From assembly GCF_010384365.1 (NCBI RefSeq), contig NZ_CP048397.1:4588001-4652000 (forward strand): a stretch of 64,000 bases of DNA. The letters run 5' to 3'. The DNA comes from Streptomyces sp. S4.7 (GTDB lineage Bacteria; Actinomycetota; Actinomycetes; Streptomycetales; Streptomycetaceae). This document shows, one piece after another, positions 15,662 through 23,872 of the stretch (the first letter of the stretch is position 1; each line of letters begins with the position of its first letter). The translations under genes were made by a program, and so were the position numbers. The notes beneath the pieces were generated by a model, which saw only the letters and a list, made by a program, of their open reading frames with translations, was not told the DNA's origin and did no database searches.

Positions 15662-16117
15662 ATGGCGGAGCAGAAGCCGCTGAAGGTCCACAACCTCCGT
15701 CCCGCCCCCGGAGCCAAGACCGCCAAGACCCGTGTGGGCCGTGGCGAGGCGTCCAAGGGTAAGACGGCCGGTCGTGGCACCAAGGGTACGAAGGCCCGTT
15801 ACCAGGTTCCGGCACGCTTCGAGGGCGGGCAGATGCCCCTCCACATGCGGCTGCCGAAGCTGAAGGGCTTCAAGAACCCGTTCCGTACCGAGTACCAGGT
15901 CGTGAACCTGGACAAGCTGGCCGAGCTCTACCCGCAGGGTGGCGAGGTCACGGTGGCCGATCTGGTCGACAAGGGTGCGGTCCGTAAGAACAGCCTCGTC
16001 AAGGTCCTGGGCCAGGGCGAGATCTCCGTGGCACTGACGGTTTCGGTTGACGCCGCTTCCGGCTCCGCCAAGGAGAAGATCGCCGCCGCAGGCGGCTCCG
16101 TCACCGAGCTCGTCTGA
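15662..16117 (+). CDS. rplO: 50S ribosomal protein L15
   Basis: The 151-residue L15 starts at ATG 15662. The Gly/Lys-rich N-terminal extension (RVGRGEASKGKTAGRGTKG) penetrates the large subunit; the globular C-terminal part ends SVTELV. It is the last r-protein gene before a strong hairpin at 16149-16188, so much of the spc transcript may end here. Confidence 0.99.
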   Translation: MAEQKPLKVHNLRPAPGAKTAKTRVGRGEASKGKTAGRGTKGTKARYQVPARFEGGQMPLHMRLPKLKGFKNPFRTEYQVVNLDKLAELYPQGGEVTVADLVDKGAVRKNSLVKVLGQGEISVALTVSVDAASGSAKEKIAAAGGSVTELV

Positions 16118-16148
16118 GACGTCTCGGACAAGTTGATGGACTGAACAC

Positions 16149-16188
16149 CCAACCGGGGATGCCTCTCATAAGGGGCATCCCCGGTTGG
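16149..16188 (+). terminator. rplO terminator hairpin
   Basis: CCAACCGGGGATGCC (16149-16163) pairs perfectly over 15 bp with GGCATCCCCGGTTGG (16174-16188) around a ten-base loop. A long U-tract is missing, as in many Streptomyces terminators. Confidence 0.8.
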
Positions 16189-16212
16189 TCGTTCCTAGGG
16201 GGGCAGGTACGC

Positions 16213-16218
16213 CGGTAA
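16213..16218 (+). promoter_or_regulatory. candidate -10 of a secY promoter between two hairpins
   Basis: TAAGGT lies between the rplO terminator and the second hairpin at 16271-16311. If it is used, the second hairpin is transcribed as part of the secY leader. No clear -35 is visible. Confidence 0.3.
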
Positions 16219-16270
16219 GGTGGCGTGCGTTGTTGCTGTATTGAACCCGGGGGTCCGCCCCCGGACCCCG

Positions 16271-16311
16271 AGCCACGCGGTCTCTCCGCAGGGGTGGTCG
16301 CGTGGCTTTTT
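16271..16311 (+). terminator. intrinsic-terminator-like hairpin in the secY leader
   Basis: AGCCACGCG (16271-16279) pairs with CGCGTGGCT (16299-16307), followed directly by a T-run. Just upstream a GGGGTCCG/CGGACCCC hairpin (about 16249-16268) is also possible. Its position 72 bp before the secY start suggests attenuation or a barrier between rplO and secY. Confidence 0.65.
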
Positions 16312-16383
16312 GCCTGATATGTATCCGTCGATCCTCAAGACCGTCACCCTTGACGCGCGAGCGCGGGGGTCGCAGGAGGCACC

Positions 16384-17703
16384 GTGCTCACCGCGTTCGC
16401 CCGGGCGTTCAAGACGCCCGACCTGCGCAAGAAGCTGCTCTTCACGCTGTTCATCATCGTGCTGTACCGGTTCGGGGCGCACATCCCCGTACCGGGCGTC
16501 AGTTACGAGAATGTCCAGACGTGCGTCGACGCAGCCCAGAAGGGCAATAACAGCCTGTTCGGCTTGGTGAACATGTTCAGCGGCGGAGCGCTGCTGCAGA
16601 TCACGATCTTCGCGCTCGGCATCATGCCGTACATCACGGCAAGCATCATCCTGCAGCTGCTGACTGTGGTCATCCCCCGACTCGAAGCCCTCAAGAAGGA
16701 AGGGCAGTCCGGCCAGGCCAAGATCACTCAGTACACCCGATACCTGACAGTCGCCCTCGCCGTGCTCCAGGGCACCGGCCTGGTGGCCACCGCCCGCAGC
16801 GGCGCGCTGTTCAGCGGCTGCCCGGTCGCCTCGGAGATCGTTCCGGACCAGTCGATCTTCATCACCGTCACGATGGTCATCACGATGACCGCCGGTACGG
16901 CCGCCGTCATGTGGCTCGGTGAGATGATCACCGACAAGGGCATCGGCAACGGCATGTCCATCCTGATGTTCATCTCCATCGCCGCCGGTTTCCCGGGCGC
17001 GCTGTGGGCCATCAAGGAGAGCGGCAAGCTCGCTCAGGGCTGGATCGAGTTCGGCACGGTCATCCTCATCGGCTTCGTGATGGTGGGTCTCGTCGTCTTC
17101 GTCGAGCAGGCGCAGCGCCGGATCCCCGTCCAGTACGCGAAGCGGATGATCGGGCGGAGGTCCTACGGCGGTACGTCCACGTACATTCCGCTCAAGGTCA
17201 ACCAGGCGGGTGTGATTCCCGTCATCTTCGCGTCGTCGCTGCTCTACATCCCGGCGCTCATCGCGCAGTTCTCCAGTTCGCAGTCCGGCTGGAAGACGTG
17301 GATCGAAGCCCACTTCATCAAGGGTGACCATCCGTACTACATCGCGACCTACTTCGTGCTGGTCGTGTTCTTCGCCTTCTTCTACGTGGCCATCACGTTC
17401 AACCCCGAAGAAGTCGCGGACAACATGAAGAAGTATGGTGGCTTCATCCCGGGCATCCGGGCAGGTCGACCTACTGCCGAGTATCTGAGTTACGTACTCA
17501 ACCGGATCACTTGGCCGGGCTCGCTGTACCTGGGGTTGATCGCTCTCGTCCCAACGATGGCGTTGGCAGGCTTCGGCGGTGCGAACCAGAACTTCCCGTT
17601 CGGCGGGACAAGCATCCTGATCATCGTGGGTGTGGGTCTGGAGACCGTGAAGCAGATCGAGAGCCAGCTCCAGCAGCGTAATTACGAAGGGTTCCTCCGC
17701 TGA
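16384..17703 (+). CDS. secY: preprotein translocase subunit SecY
   Basis: The 439-residue SecY starts at GTG 16384 with GGAGG upstream. It has about ten membrane helices, the plug/TM2 region (FGLVNMFSGGALLQITIFALGIMPYI in two parts) and the cytoplasmic loop QRRIPVQYAKR that contacts SecA and the ribosome. It forms the membrane channel with SecE and SecG. The TGA shares its last base with adk, and the secY-adk order is conserved in actinobacteria. Confidence 0.99.
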   Translation: MLTAFARAFKTPDLRKKLLFTLFIIVLYRFGAHIPVPGVSYENVQTCVDAAQKGNNSLFGLVNMFSGGALLQITIFALGIMPYITASIILQLLTVVIPRLEALKKEGQSGQAKITQYTRYLTVALAVLQGTGLVATARSGALFSGCPVASEIVPDQSIFITVTMVITMTAGTAAVMWLGEMITDKGIGNGMSILMFISIAAGFPGALWAIKESGKLAQGWIEFGTVILIGFVMVGLVVFVEQAQRRIPVQYAKRMIGRRSYGGTSTYIPLKVNQAGVIPVIFASSLLYIPALIAQFSSSQSGWKTWIEAHFIKGDHPYYIATYFVLVVFFAFFYVAITFNPEEVADNMKKYGGFIPGIRAGRPTAEYLSYVLNRITWPGSLYLGLIALVPTMALAGFGGANQNFPFGGTSILIIVGVGLETVKQIESQLQQRNYEGFLR

Positions 17704-18365
17704 TGCGAATCGTCCTCGTCGGACCGCCCGGTGCCGGCAAGGGAACGCAGGCTGCGTACCTCGCCAAGAACCTGTCCATTCCACACATCTCCACCGGTGA
17801 CCTCTTCCGCGCCAACATCAGCCAGGGCACCGACCTCGGCAGGCAGGCGAAGAGTTTCATGGACGCCGGGAACCTGGTTCCCGACGAGGTCACCATCGCG
17901 ATGGCGCTGGATCGGATGGCGCAGCCGGACGCCGAGAACGGCTTCCTTCTGGACGGCTTCCCCCGCAATGTCTTCCAGGCCGAGGCGCTCGACAAGGCGC
18001 TCACGGCCGAGGGGTTGCACCTGGACGCCGTTCTGGACCTGGAGGTCGACGAGGACGAGGTGGTCAAGCGGATCGCCGGTCGGCGCGTCTGCCGCAACGA
18101 CAGCTCGCACGTCTTCCACGTCACGTACAGCCCGCCCAAGAAGGCGGGTGTCTGTGACGACTGTGGTGGCGAGCTGTACCAGCGGGACGACGACTCCGAG
18201 GAGACGGTCCGCACCCGGCTGGAGGTCTACCACACACAGACCGAGCCGATCATCGACCACTACCGGGAGCAGGGGCTCGTGGTCACCATCTCCGCGCTGG
18301 GCAAGGTCGCCGAGGTGACCAAGCGCGCGATGGCGGCACTTGAGGGGGGCGGCCGGGCGGCCTAG
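17703..18365 (+). CDS. adk: adenylate kinase
   Basis: The 220-residue enzyme interconverts ATP + AMP and 2 ADP. The P-loop GPPGAGKGTQ lies at residues 7-16, followed by STGDLFRANI and the LLDGFPRN AMP-binding segment. It is the long form with a LID (about residues 127-165) containing Cys residues in VCRNDSSH and VCDDCGG, so the LID may bind zinc, though the set is not the classic four-Cys pattern. It overlaps secY by one base. Confidence 0.99.
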   Translation: MRIVLVGPPGAGKGTQAAYLAKNLSIPHISTGDLFRANISQGTDLGRQAKSFMDAGNLVPDEVTIAMALDRMAQPDAENGFLLDGFPRNVFQAEALDKALTAEGLHLDAVLDLEVDEDEVVKRIAGRRVCRNDSSHVFHVTYSPPKKAGVCDDCGGELYQRDDDSEETVRTRLEVYHTQTEPIIDHYREQGLVVTISALGKVAEVTKRAMAALEGGGRAA

Positions 18366-18441
18366 GCCGGGTCCGGTTCACCCACCACCCGCAGTACCCG
18401 TACGACCCGCAGGACCCGCACCACCCAGCACGGCACAGTGA

Positions 18442-18477
18442 TACGGCCGGGGCGCCCCGAGGGGCACCACGGCCGTA
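18442..18477 (+). terminator. adk terminator hairpin
   Basis: TACGGCCG (18442-18449) and CGGCCGTA (18470-18477) pair, with inner GCCCC/GGGGC arms extending the stem. It separates adk from map. Confidence 0.6.
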
Positions 18478-18563
18478 CTGCTGTCCGGGGACTACCGTAG
18501 ATGTCCCGGCGGACACCGCCGGGACGACAGCGTTTCATCGACCGAGTGAGGCAGGCCGCCGTC

Positions 18564-19400
18564 ATGGTGGAGATCAAGACCCGCGAGCAGATCGCGAAGA
18601 TGCGTGAGGCGGGACTGGTCGTGGCCGCGATCCACGCGGCCACCGGCGAGGCCGCGGTGCCCGGCGCCACCACCAAGGACCTGGACGAGGTCGCGCGCGA
18701 GGTCCTCGCGGACCACGGCGCGAAGCCCAACTTCCTCGGCTACGGCGGGTTCCCCGCGAGGATCTGCACCTCGGTCAACGAGGTGGTGGTGCACGGGATC
18801 CCGGACACGAAGACGGTACTGAAGGACGGCGACATCATCTCGATCGACGCCGGCGCGATCGTGGACGGCTGGCACGGTGACGCGGCCTTCACCGCGTTCG
18901 TCGGCGAGGGCCACGCACCGGAGCTGATCGAGCTGTCCCGCGTGACGCGGGAGTCGATGTGGGCGGGGATCGCCGCGATGCGGCTCGGGAACCGGCTGGT
19001 CGACGTGTCACGGGCGATCGAGACGTACATCCGCCGCCAGCCGAAGCCGGGCGGCGGGAAGTACGGCATCGTCGAGGACTACGGCGGCCACGGCATCGGC
19101 AGCCAGATGCACATGGAGCCGCACCTGCTGAACTACGTCGCGCGCAAGCGCGGCAAGGGGCCGAAGCTGGTTCCCGGCTTCTGCCTGGCGATCGAGCCGA
19201 TGGTCTCGCTCGGCACCCCGCACACCGAGGTGCTCGAAGACGAGTGGACGGTCATCACGACCGACGGCACGTGGTCCTCGCACTGGGAGCACTCGATCGC
19301 CCTGACGGAGGACGGCCCGCTTGTCCTGACCGCGGTCGACGGCGGCAAGGCGAAGCTGGCGGAGCTGGGTGTGACGGCGGCGCCGGATCCGCTGGGGTGA
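18564..19400 (+). CDS. map: methionine aminopeptidase, type I
   Basis: The 278-residue enzyme removes the initiator Met from nascent proteins. The five metal ligands are visible in order: Asp in DIISIDAGA, Asp in HGDAAF, His in GGHGIG, Glu in AIEPMV and Glu in WEHSIAL. ATG 18564 gives the usual start MVEIKTREQIAKM; an extension to 18501 is not conserved. It follows adk after a terminator, so it probably has its own promoter in the 198-bp gap. Confidence 0.97.
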   Translation: MVEIKTREQIAKMREAGLVVAAIHAATGEAAVPGATTKDLDEVAREVLADHGAKPNFLGYGGFPARICTSVNEVVVHGIPDTKTVLKDGDIISIDAGAIVDGWHGDAAFTAFVGEGHAPELIELSRVTRESMWAGIAAMRLGNRLVDVSRAIETYIRRQPKPGGGKYGIVEDYGGHGIGSQMHMEPHLLNYVARKRGKGPKLVPGFCLAIEPMVSLGTPHTEVLEDEWTVITTDGTWSSHWEHSIALTEDGPLVLTAVDGGKAKLAELGVTAAPDPLG

Positions 19401-19526
19401 CGGGGCGGACGGGGCCGGTGGCTTGTTGGGCGCTCCGGTGGCGCGGCCCCGTTCGGGGGATCGGGGGATTGACGATCTCCCGTGGTGGGCAAACTCAACG
19501 GATTCGTCTTTTCGGGAGCCCTGCCG

Positions 19527-19532
19527 TAGACT
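19527..19532 (+). promoter_or_regulatory. -10 element of the infA promoter
   Basis: TAGACT in the context CCGTAGACTGA lies about 80 bp before the infA start and is a good -10 match. The -35 region is weak, as in many Streptomyces ribosomal promoters. It probably drives infA through rplQ. Confidence 0.5.
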
Positions 19533-19613
19533 GACTCGTCGGCTCTGGTGTACCCGTGTGTCCACATACGGCGGTCCAGAATCGACCAAGGTAGCCGATT
19601 CGAAGGGCGAAGC

Positions 19614-19835
19614 GTGGCCAAGAAGCAAGGTGCCATCGAAATTGAGGGCACCGTGATCGAGTCTCTCCCGAACGCCATGTTCAAGGTGGAGCTCCAGAAC
19701 GGTCACAAGGTCCTCGCGCACATCAGCGGCAAGATGCGGATGCACTACATCCGGATCCTGCCCGATGACCGGGTAGTGGTGGAGCTGTCTCCCTACGACC
19801 TGACGCGTGGCCGGATCGTCTACCGATACAAGTAG
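19614..19835 (+). CDS. infA: translation initiation factor IF-1
   Basis: The 73-residue OB-fold protein runs from GTG 19614 (AKKQGAIEIEGTVIESLPNAMF) to RGRIVYRYK. IF-1 occupies the ribosomal A site during initiation and aids IF-2 and IF-3. The in-frame extension to 19548 is discarded because the conserved protein begins at AKKQG. rpmJ follows after 55 bases. Confidence 0.98.
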   Translation: MAKKQGAIEIEGTVIESLPNAMFKVELQNGHKVLAHISGKMRMHYIRILPDDRVVVELSPYDLTRGRIVYRYK

Positions 19836-19890
19836 ATCTTGCCTCACCCCGCCTCAGGGGTGCCGGCACTGACCCGGAGAACCTCACACC

Positions 19891-20004
19891 ATGAAGGTCA
19901 AGCCGAGCGTCAAGAAGATCTGCGACAAGTGCAAGGTGATCCGCCGTCACGGCCGGGTCATGGTCATCTGCGACAACCTGCGCCACAAGCAGCGCCAGGG
20001 CTGA
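19891..20004 (+). CDS. rpmJ: 50S ribosomal protein L36, zinc-binding form
   Basis: This small gene encodes 37 residues: MKVKPSVKKICDKCKVIRR, then HGRVMVICDNLRHKQRQG. The ligands Cys11, Cys14, Cys27 and His32 form the zinc ribbon. L36 is the smallest large-subunit protein and is non-essential in some bacteria. It lies between infA and rpsM in the usual order. Confidence 0.97.
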   Translation: MKVKPSVKKICDKCKVIRRHGRVMVICDNLRHKQRQG

Positions 20005-20103
20005 CGCAGCACCACCTGCATCTCGCAGTACTTCGCGCGACGCGAGCGAACACGTATATACGCAGTGTCCGACGTCATCCGCACCAGCTGATGGCGCCGA
20101 CAC

Positions 20104-20122
20104 CCCCGGCGGAGGCCGGGGA
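20104..20122 (+). other. hairpin in the rpmJ-rpsM gap
   Basis: CCCCGGC, GGAG, GCCGGGG form a compact stem-loop about 70 bp before rpsM. It could stabilise or regulate the rpsM leader; there is no U-tract. Confidence 0.35.
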
Positions 20123-20190
20123 CCCGGAGAGAGCACCAATGTCCGGGACCGTCACTGCGGAAGACCTCCGAAATCACTCAGGAGCCATGA

Positions 20191-20571
20191 ATGGCACGCC
20201 TCGCAGGCGTTGACCTCCCGCGCGAAAAGCGCGTCGAGGTCGCCCTCACCTATGTCTTCGGCATCGGGCGCACCCGGTCCAAGGAGACCCTCGCCGCCAC
20301 CGGCGTGGACCCCAACGTCCGTGTCCGCGACCTTGCCGAGGAAGACCTCGTCAAGCTCCGCGAGTACGTGGACGGCAACCTCAAGACCGAGGGTGACCTC
20401 CGTCGCGAGATTCAGGCCGACATCCGCCGCAAGGTCGAGATCGGCTGCTACCAGGGTCTGCGTCACCGTCGCGGCCTGCCGGTCCACGGCCAGCGCACGA
20501 GCACGAACGCCCGTACCCGCAAGGGTCCGCGTCGCGCCATCGCCGGCAAGAAGAAGCCGGGCAAGAAGTAG
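20191..20571 (+). CDS. rpsM: 30S ribosomal protein S13
   Basis: The 126-residue S13 opens MARLAGVDLPREKRVE and carries the helix-hairpin segment GIGRTRSKETLAATGV and the basic tail RTRKGPRRAIAGKKK. It forms intersubunit bridges and contacts P-site tRNA. An overlapping ATG at 20187 is in another frame. rpsK follows after 64 bases. Confidence 0.99.
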   Translation: MARLAGVDLPREKRVEVALTYVFGIGRTRSKETLAATGVDPNVRVRDLAEEDLVKLREYVDGNLKTEGDLRREIQADIRRKVEIGCYQGLRHRRGLPVHGQRTSTNARTRKGPRRAIAGKKKPGKK

Positions 20572-20635
20572 TCCTCAGCGGACGCTCATCAGCGGTCTTC
20601 GCTGTAGGACCGACCACCTCCCGTAGGAGTAATAG

Positions 20636-21040
20636 ATGCCCCCCAAGGGTCGTCAGGGCGCTGCCAAGAAGGTGCGCCGCAAGGAAAAGAAGAACGTCGC
20701 TCACGGGCACGCCCACATCAAGAGCACGTTCAACAACACCATCGTCTCGATCACGGATCCCTCGGGCAACGTGATCTCCTGGGCCTCCGCCGGCCACGTC
20801 GGCTTCAAGGGCTCGCGCAAGTCCACCCCCTTCGCCGCGCAGATGGCCGCCGAGTCGGCCGCCCGCCGCGCGCAGGAGCACGGCATGCGCAAGGTCGACG
20901 TCTTCGTCAAGGGTCCCGGCTCCGGCCGTGAGACCGCGATCCGCTCGCTCCAGGCCACCGGCCTGGAGGTGGGTTCGATCCAGGACGTCACCCCCACCCC
21001 GCACAACGGCTGCCGCCCTCCGAAGCGTCGCCGCGTTTGA
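20636..21040 (+). CDS. rpsK: 30S ribosomal protein S11
   Basis: The 134-residue S11 starts MPPKGRQGAAKKVRRKEKK and has HAHIKSTFNNTIVSITDPSGN and the C-terminal VTPTPHNGCRPPKRRRV. It lines the platform around the E site. A hairpin at 21071-21102 separates it from rpoA. Confidence 0.99.
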   Translation: MPPKGRQGAAKKVRRKEKKNVAHGHAHIKSTFNNTIVSITDPSGNVISWASAGHVGFKGSRKSTPFAAQMAAESAARRAQEHGMRKVDVFVKGPGSGRETAIRSLQATGLEVGSIQDVTPTPHNGCRPPKRRRV

Positions 21041-21070
21041 TCTTCTGTACCCCCTGAGGGTATGGATCGC

Positions 21071-21102
21071 GGGCGGTACGGGGCCTTGGCTCCGTACCGC
21101 CC
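21071..21102 (+). terminator. hairpin between rpsK and rpoA
   Basis: GGGCGGTACGG (21071-21081) pairs perfectly with CCGTACCGCCC (21092-21102). It lies inside the alpha operon, so it may attenuate or process the transcript ahead of rpoA. Confidence 0.55.
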
Positions 21103-21158
21103 GTACCCTTGTTCCTGTTGGCATCAAATAGTGGGTGCCAAGACTGGAGGCGTTTTCC

Positions 21159-22181
21159 ATGCTTATCGCTCAGCGTCCGTCGCTGACCGAAGAGGTCGTC
21201 GACGAGTACCGTTCGCGATTCGTCATCGAGCCGCTGGAGCCGGGTTTCGGCTACACGCTCGGTAACTCCCTGCGTCGTACGCTCCTCTCCTCGATCCCCG
21301 GTGCCGCTGTCACCAGCATCCGGGTCGACGGGGTCCTGCACGAGTTCACCACCGTGCCGGGCGTCAAGGAGGACGTCACCGACCTCATCCTCAACATCAA
21401 GCAGCTGGTCGTCTCCTCGGAGCACGACGAGCCGGTCGTGATGTACCTGCGCAAGCAGGGCCCCGGCCTGGTCACCGCCGCCGACATCGCGCCCCCGGCC
21501 GGTGTCGAGTGCCACAACCCGGACCTCGTCCTCGCCACGCTGAACGGCAAGGGCAAGCTGGAGATGGAGCTGACCGTCGAGCGCGGTCGCGGCTACGTCT
21601 CCGCCGTCCAGAACAAGCAGGTGGGCCAGGAGATCGGCCGTATTCCGGTCGACTCCATCTACTCGCCGGTGCTCAAGGTCACGTACAAGGTCGAGGCGAC
21701 CCGTGTCGAGCAGCGCACCGACTTCGACAAGCTGATCGTCGACGTCGAGACCAAGCAGGCCATGCGCCCCCGCGACGCCATGGCGTCCGCCGGCAAGACG
21801 CTGGTCGAGCTGTTCGGTCTGGCGCGCGAGCTCAACATCGACGCCGAGGGCATCGACATGGGCCCCTCGCCGACGGACGCGGCGCTCGCCGCCGATCTCG
21901 CCCTGCCGATCGAGGAGCTGGAGCTCACCGTTCGGTCGTACAACTGCCTCAAGCGCGAGGGCATCCACTCCGTGGGTGAGCTCGTGGCGCGGTCCGAGGC
22001 GGACCTGCTCGACATCCGCAACTTCGGTGCCAAGTCGATCGACGAGGTCAAGGCGAAGCTGGCCGGCATGGGCCTGGCGCTCAAGGACAGCCCGCCCGGA
22101 TTCGACCCGACCGCCGCCGCCGACGCGTTCGGCGCGGACGACGACGCGGATGCCGGTTTCGTGGAGACCGAGCAGTACTGA
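21159..22181 (+). CDS. rpoA: DNA-directed RNA polymerase subunit alpha
   Basis: The 340-residue alpha subunit starts at ATG 21159, eight bases after TGGAGG. The N-terminal domain (residues to about 230) holds FGYTLGNSLRRTLLSSIPGAAV for dimerisation and beta/beta-prime assembly. After a linker, the C-terminal domain has LTVRSYNCLKREGI and LLDIRNFGAKSIDEVKAKL, which bind UP elements and activators. The tail is acidic. It is in the usual place between rpsK and rplQ. Confidence 0.99.
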   Translation: MLIAQRPSLTEEVVDEYRSRFVIEPLEPGFGYTLGNSLRRTLLSSIPGAAVTSIRVDGVLHEFTTVPGVKEDVTDLILNIKQLVVSSEHDEPVVMYLRKQGPGLVTAADIAPPAGVECHNPDLVLATLNGKGKLEMELTVERGRGYVSAVQNKQVGQEIGRIPVDSIYSPVLKVTYKVEATRVEQRTDFDKLIVDVETKQAMRPRDAMASAGKTLVELFGLARELNIDAEGIDMGPSPTDAALAADLALPIEELELTVRSYNCLKREGIHSVGELVARSEADLLDIRNFGAKSIDEVKAKLAGMGLALKDSPPGFDPTAAADAFGADDDADAGFVETEQY

Positions 22182-22197
22182 GGCCACCCGGCCGGGG

Positions 22198-22228
22198 GGC
22201 TTTGTCCTCAAACGCCGGACGGGCTTGA
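22198..22228. repeat. dispersed Streptomyces intergenic element (copy 1)
   Basis: TTTGTCCTCAAACGCCGGAC followed by GGGC is one half of a palindromic intergenic sequence that I recall as frequent in Streptomyces genomes. A second, diverged copy lies at 40076-40101. Confidence 0.5.
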
Positions 22229-22355
22229 TTTGGCCGGGCGTCGTCGTCAAAGGCGGCGCCCGGTGCTGCGCGGATCAACTTTCCCAGGGCAGCCGCTCTG
22301 GGGGAACTGACACCGGTACCTGATACGGCCGGTGCAGATATGAAGGAGTAACACC

Positions 22356-22868
22356 ATGCCGAAGCCCGCCAAGGGTGCCCGTCTGGGCGGCAGCGCAGCG
22401 CACGAGCGGCTGCTTCTCGCGAACCTCGCGAAGTCGCTGTTCGAGCACGGCAAGATCACGACGACCGAGGCCAAGGCCCGCCGCCTGCGTCCGGTCGCCG
22501 AGCGTCTGGTCACCAAGGCGAAGAAGGGCGACATCCACAACCGTCGCCTCGTTCTCCAGACGATCACGGACAAGAGCATCGTGCACACGCTCTTCACCGA
22601 GATCGCTCCGCGGTACGAGAACCGCCCCGGTGGCTACACCCGCATCACCAAGATCGGCCCCCGTCGTGGCGACAACGCCCCGATGGCGGTCATCGAGCTG
22701 GTCGAGGCGCTGACCGTGGCGCAGAAGGCCACCGGTGAGGCCGAGGCCGCGACGAAGCGTGCCGTGAAGGAAGACGCCCTCAAGAAGGAGGAGTCCTCCA
22801 AGGAGGACGCCCCCGTCGAGGACGCCAAGGCGACCGAGGAGGAGTCCAAGGACTCCAAGGACGCCTGA
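22356..22868 (+). CDS. rplQ: 50S ribosomal protein L17 with acidic tail
   Basis: The 170-residue protein has the normal L17 core to about residue 120 (MPKPAKGARLGGSAAHERLL, RYENRPGGYTRITKIGPRRGD). A 45-residue extension rich in Lys and Glu/Asp follows and is absent in E. coli. L17 surrounds the tunnel exit. It closes the alpha operon and is followed by a strong terminator. Confidence 0.98.
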   Translation: MPKPAKGARLGGSAAHERLLLANLAKSLFEHGKITTTEAKARRLRPVAERLVTKAKKGDIHNRRLVLQTITDKSIVHTLFTEIAPRYENRPGGYTRITKIGPRRGDNAPMAVIELVEALTVAQKATGEAEAATKRAVKEDALKKEESSKEDAPVEDAKATEEESKDSKDA

Positions 22869-22886
22869 CCGTTTTTTCGAGGTCGC

Positions 22887-22930
22887 GGAACGGGCCCGCA
22901 TCACCCTCAGGGGCGGTGCGGGCCCGTTCC
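22887..22930 (+). terminator. rplQ terminator
   Basis: GGAACGGGCCCGCA (22887-22900) pairs perfectly with TGCGGGCCCGTTCC (22917-22930) around a 16-base loop. It ends the alpha operon before truA. Confidence 0.8.
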
Positions 22931-22948
22931 GTATGAATGGGGTGAGTG

Positions 22949-23872
22949 GTGAGCGAGGAGACCGAGGGTGCGGCGCCCGGGTTCGTACGGGTACGGCTCG
23001 ACCTGAGCTACGACGGGAAGGACTTCTCCGGGTGGGCGCGGCAGGCCACCCGGCGGACCGTCCAGGGGGACATCGAGGACGCGCTGAAGGTCGTGACGCG
23101 CTCCTCGCGGACGTACGACCTCACCGTCGCGGGGCGCACGGACGCCGGCGTGCACGCGCGCGGACAGGTGGCGCACGTCGATCTGCCCGCGGAGCTGTGG
23201 GCCGAGCACCGGGAGAAGCTGCTGCGGCGCCTCGCGGGGCGCCTGGCGCACGACGTACGGGTGTGGAGGGTCGAGGAGGCGCCGGTGGGCTTCAACGCGC
23301 GTTTCTCGGCGATCTGGCGGCGGTACGCCTACCGCGTCACCGACGATCCCGGCGGTGTCGACCCGCTGCTGCGCGGCCATGTCCTGTGGCACGACTGGAC
23401 GCTGGACGTGGACGCCATGAACGCGGCGTCGGCGGGGCTGGTCGGGGAGCACGACTTCGCCGCGTACTGCAAGCGGCGCGAGGGCGCGACGACGATCCGC
23501 ACGCTCCAGCGGCTGGAGTGGGAGCGGGACGCGCACGGTGTCATCACCGCGACGGTCCGGGCCGACGCCTTCTGCCACAACATGGTGCGCTCGCTGGTCG
23601 GCGCGCTGCTGTTCGTGGGCGACGGGCACCGGCCCGTGGAGTGGCCGGCGAAGGTGCTGGCCGCCGGGGTGCGGGACTCGGCCGTCCATGTCGTACGGCC
23701 GCACGGTCTCACCCTGGAGGAGGTCGGCTACCCGGCCGACGACCAGCTCGCCGCGCGCAGCCGGCTGGCCCGCAACAAGCGGACCCTGCCGGCTGCCGGG
23801 GGCTCCGAGGACCCTGGCGGCCCCGGTGGAGCCCTGGTGTCATTCGTCGACGGGTGCGGTGGCTGCTGCTGA
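22949..23872 (+). CDS. truA: tRNA pseudouridine(38-40) synthase TruA
   Basis: The roughly 307-residue enzyme isomerises U38-40 in the anticodon arm. The catalytic Asp is in AGRTDAGVHARGQVAH. LDLSYDGKDFSGWARQ opens the fold and FCHNMVRSLVGALLFVGDG closes it. Three overlapping GTG codons near the start (22942 out of frame, 22946 and 22949 in frame) make the start uncertain by a residue. The end overlaps the convergent gene at 23840 by 33 bp, and its last residues are not conserved. Confidence 0.95.
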   Translation: MSEETEGAAPGFVRVRLDLSYDGKDFSGWARQATRRTVQGDIEDALKVVTRSSRTYDLTVAGRTDAGVHARGQVAHVDLPAELWAEHREKLLRRLAGRLAHDVRVWRVEEAPVGFNARFSAIWRRYAYRVTDDPGGVDPLLRGHVLWHDWTLDVDAMNAASAGLVGEHDFAAYCKRREGATTIRTLQRLEWERDAHGVITATVRADAFCHNMVRSLVGALLFVGDGHRPVEWPAKVLAAGVRDSAVHVVRPHGLTLEEVGYPADDQLAARSRLARNKRTLPAAGGSEDPGGPGGALVSFVDGCGGCC

